In this document: positions 41,130 through 41,202 of the stretch, piece by piece
Layout of the letters: every line of letters begins with the position of its first letter
Position numbering within the stretch: position 1 is the first letter of the stretch
Assembly (NCBI GenBank): GCA_017617495.1
Contig: JAFZWD010000014.1
Span: forward strand, 1-41,202
Length of the DNA: 41,202 bases
Reading direction: 5' to 3'
Source of the DNA: Bacteroidales bacterium
GTDB lineage: Bacteria; Bacteroidota; Bacteroidia; Bacteroidales; UBA932
The notes under the pieces: model-generated
What the model was told of the DNA's origin: nothing
The model's database searches: none
The model's input: the letters and a program-made list of their open reading frames with translations, nothing else
Position numbers and translations under genes: made by a program

Positions 41130-41202
41130 ATGGCTGAAAACTCCGGCTGGCGCCGATACAACATCTTCATCTCCTCGACATTCAAAGATATGGATTTCGA
41201 GC
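41130..41202 (+). CDS. DUF4062 domain protein, 5' end only (cut by window end)
   Basis: The first 24 residues, beginning MAENSGWRRYNIFISSTF and then KDMDFE, match the N-terminus of DUF4062, whose hallmark is FISSTF.D...ER. Members of this family often carry NACHT or other STAND NTPase and repeat domains behind it, and appear in bacterial conflict systems and in eukaryotic signalling proteins; what follows here is outside the window. It is divergent from the signalling operon over an intergenic region of about 90-180 bp, so the two may be co-regulated. Confidence 0.75.
   Translation, partial: MAENSGWRRYNIFISSTFKDMDFE

Noticed and set aside
29086..41202. Type VI or type VII secretion locus
   Set aside because: Kinase, phosphatase, FHA and CbbX-like ATPases occur near such systems, but no sheath, tube, FtsK-type translocase or WXG100 protein is present in the window.

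Overview
This is a stretch of chromosome from a Bacteroidales bacterium of fairly high G+C, most likely an uncultured gut or rumen type; the genus cannot be fixed from the window. The evidence is the Bacteroidetes promoter (TTG, about 19-20 bp, then TAnnTTTG) in front of many genes, together with family-typical genes: a ~630-residue ParE, DUF4831 and FISUMP proteins, short lipoproteins with SC lipoboxes, a TldD/PmbA pair and the NrdD/NrdG pair of an anaerobe.

Positions 1-13910 are mostly core metabolism. The 3' part of pyruvate:ferredoxin oxidoreductase faces an opposite-strand 2x[4Fe-4S] ferredoxin coupled to a tiny HTH-only LysR-like regulator. Then come a DUF1573 protein, parE, an acyltransferase plus long-chain acyl-CoA ligase pair, the rpsF-rpsR-rplI operon with a leader hairpin, a secreted GH36 alpha-galactosidase, and nrdD-nrdG.

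Positions 13911-16366 look like an acquired island: lower G+C, palindrome-rich spacers, a FISUMP lipoprotein and an HUH/Y1 REP-associated-type transposase. Two directly repeated 107-bp double-hairpin elements flank the two genes.

Positions 16367-29080 are again ordinary cargo on the + strand: a lipid A acyltransferase, DUF4831, PepD dipeptidase, POT peptide transporter, a TIGR02757 protein, a zeta-toxin-like kinase, TldD, PmbA (carrying two in-frame palindromes), a SlyD-like PPIase with a metal-binding tail, a GT2 glycosyltransferase, TrkA and a small lipoprotein.

Positions 29086-41202 hold the most unusual content. One tightly packed minus-strand operon of nine genes, perhaps led by a 28-codon micro-ORF, encodes a multi-zinc-ribbon protein, a membrane Ser/Thr kinase with tandem repeats, a protein with four tandem AAA+ modules and a zinc ribbon, a zinc-ribbon FHA protein, a lipoprotein, a membrane protein with six DnaJ-type zinc motifs, a PP2C phosphatase and two unrecognised proteins. 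Divergent from it starts a DUF4062 protein, cut by the window end. Kinase, phosphatase, phospho-reader, ATPase remodeller and membrane parts together suggest a self-contained phospho-signalling machine, possibly a conflict/defence or stress system. I know of no named system with this composition; its function is inference.
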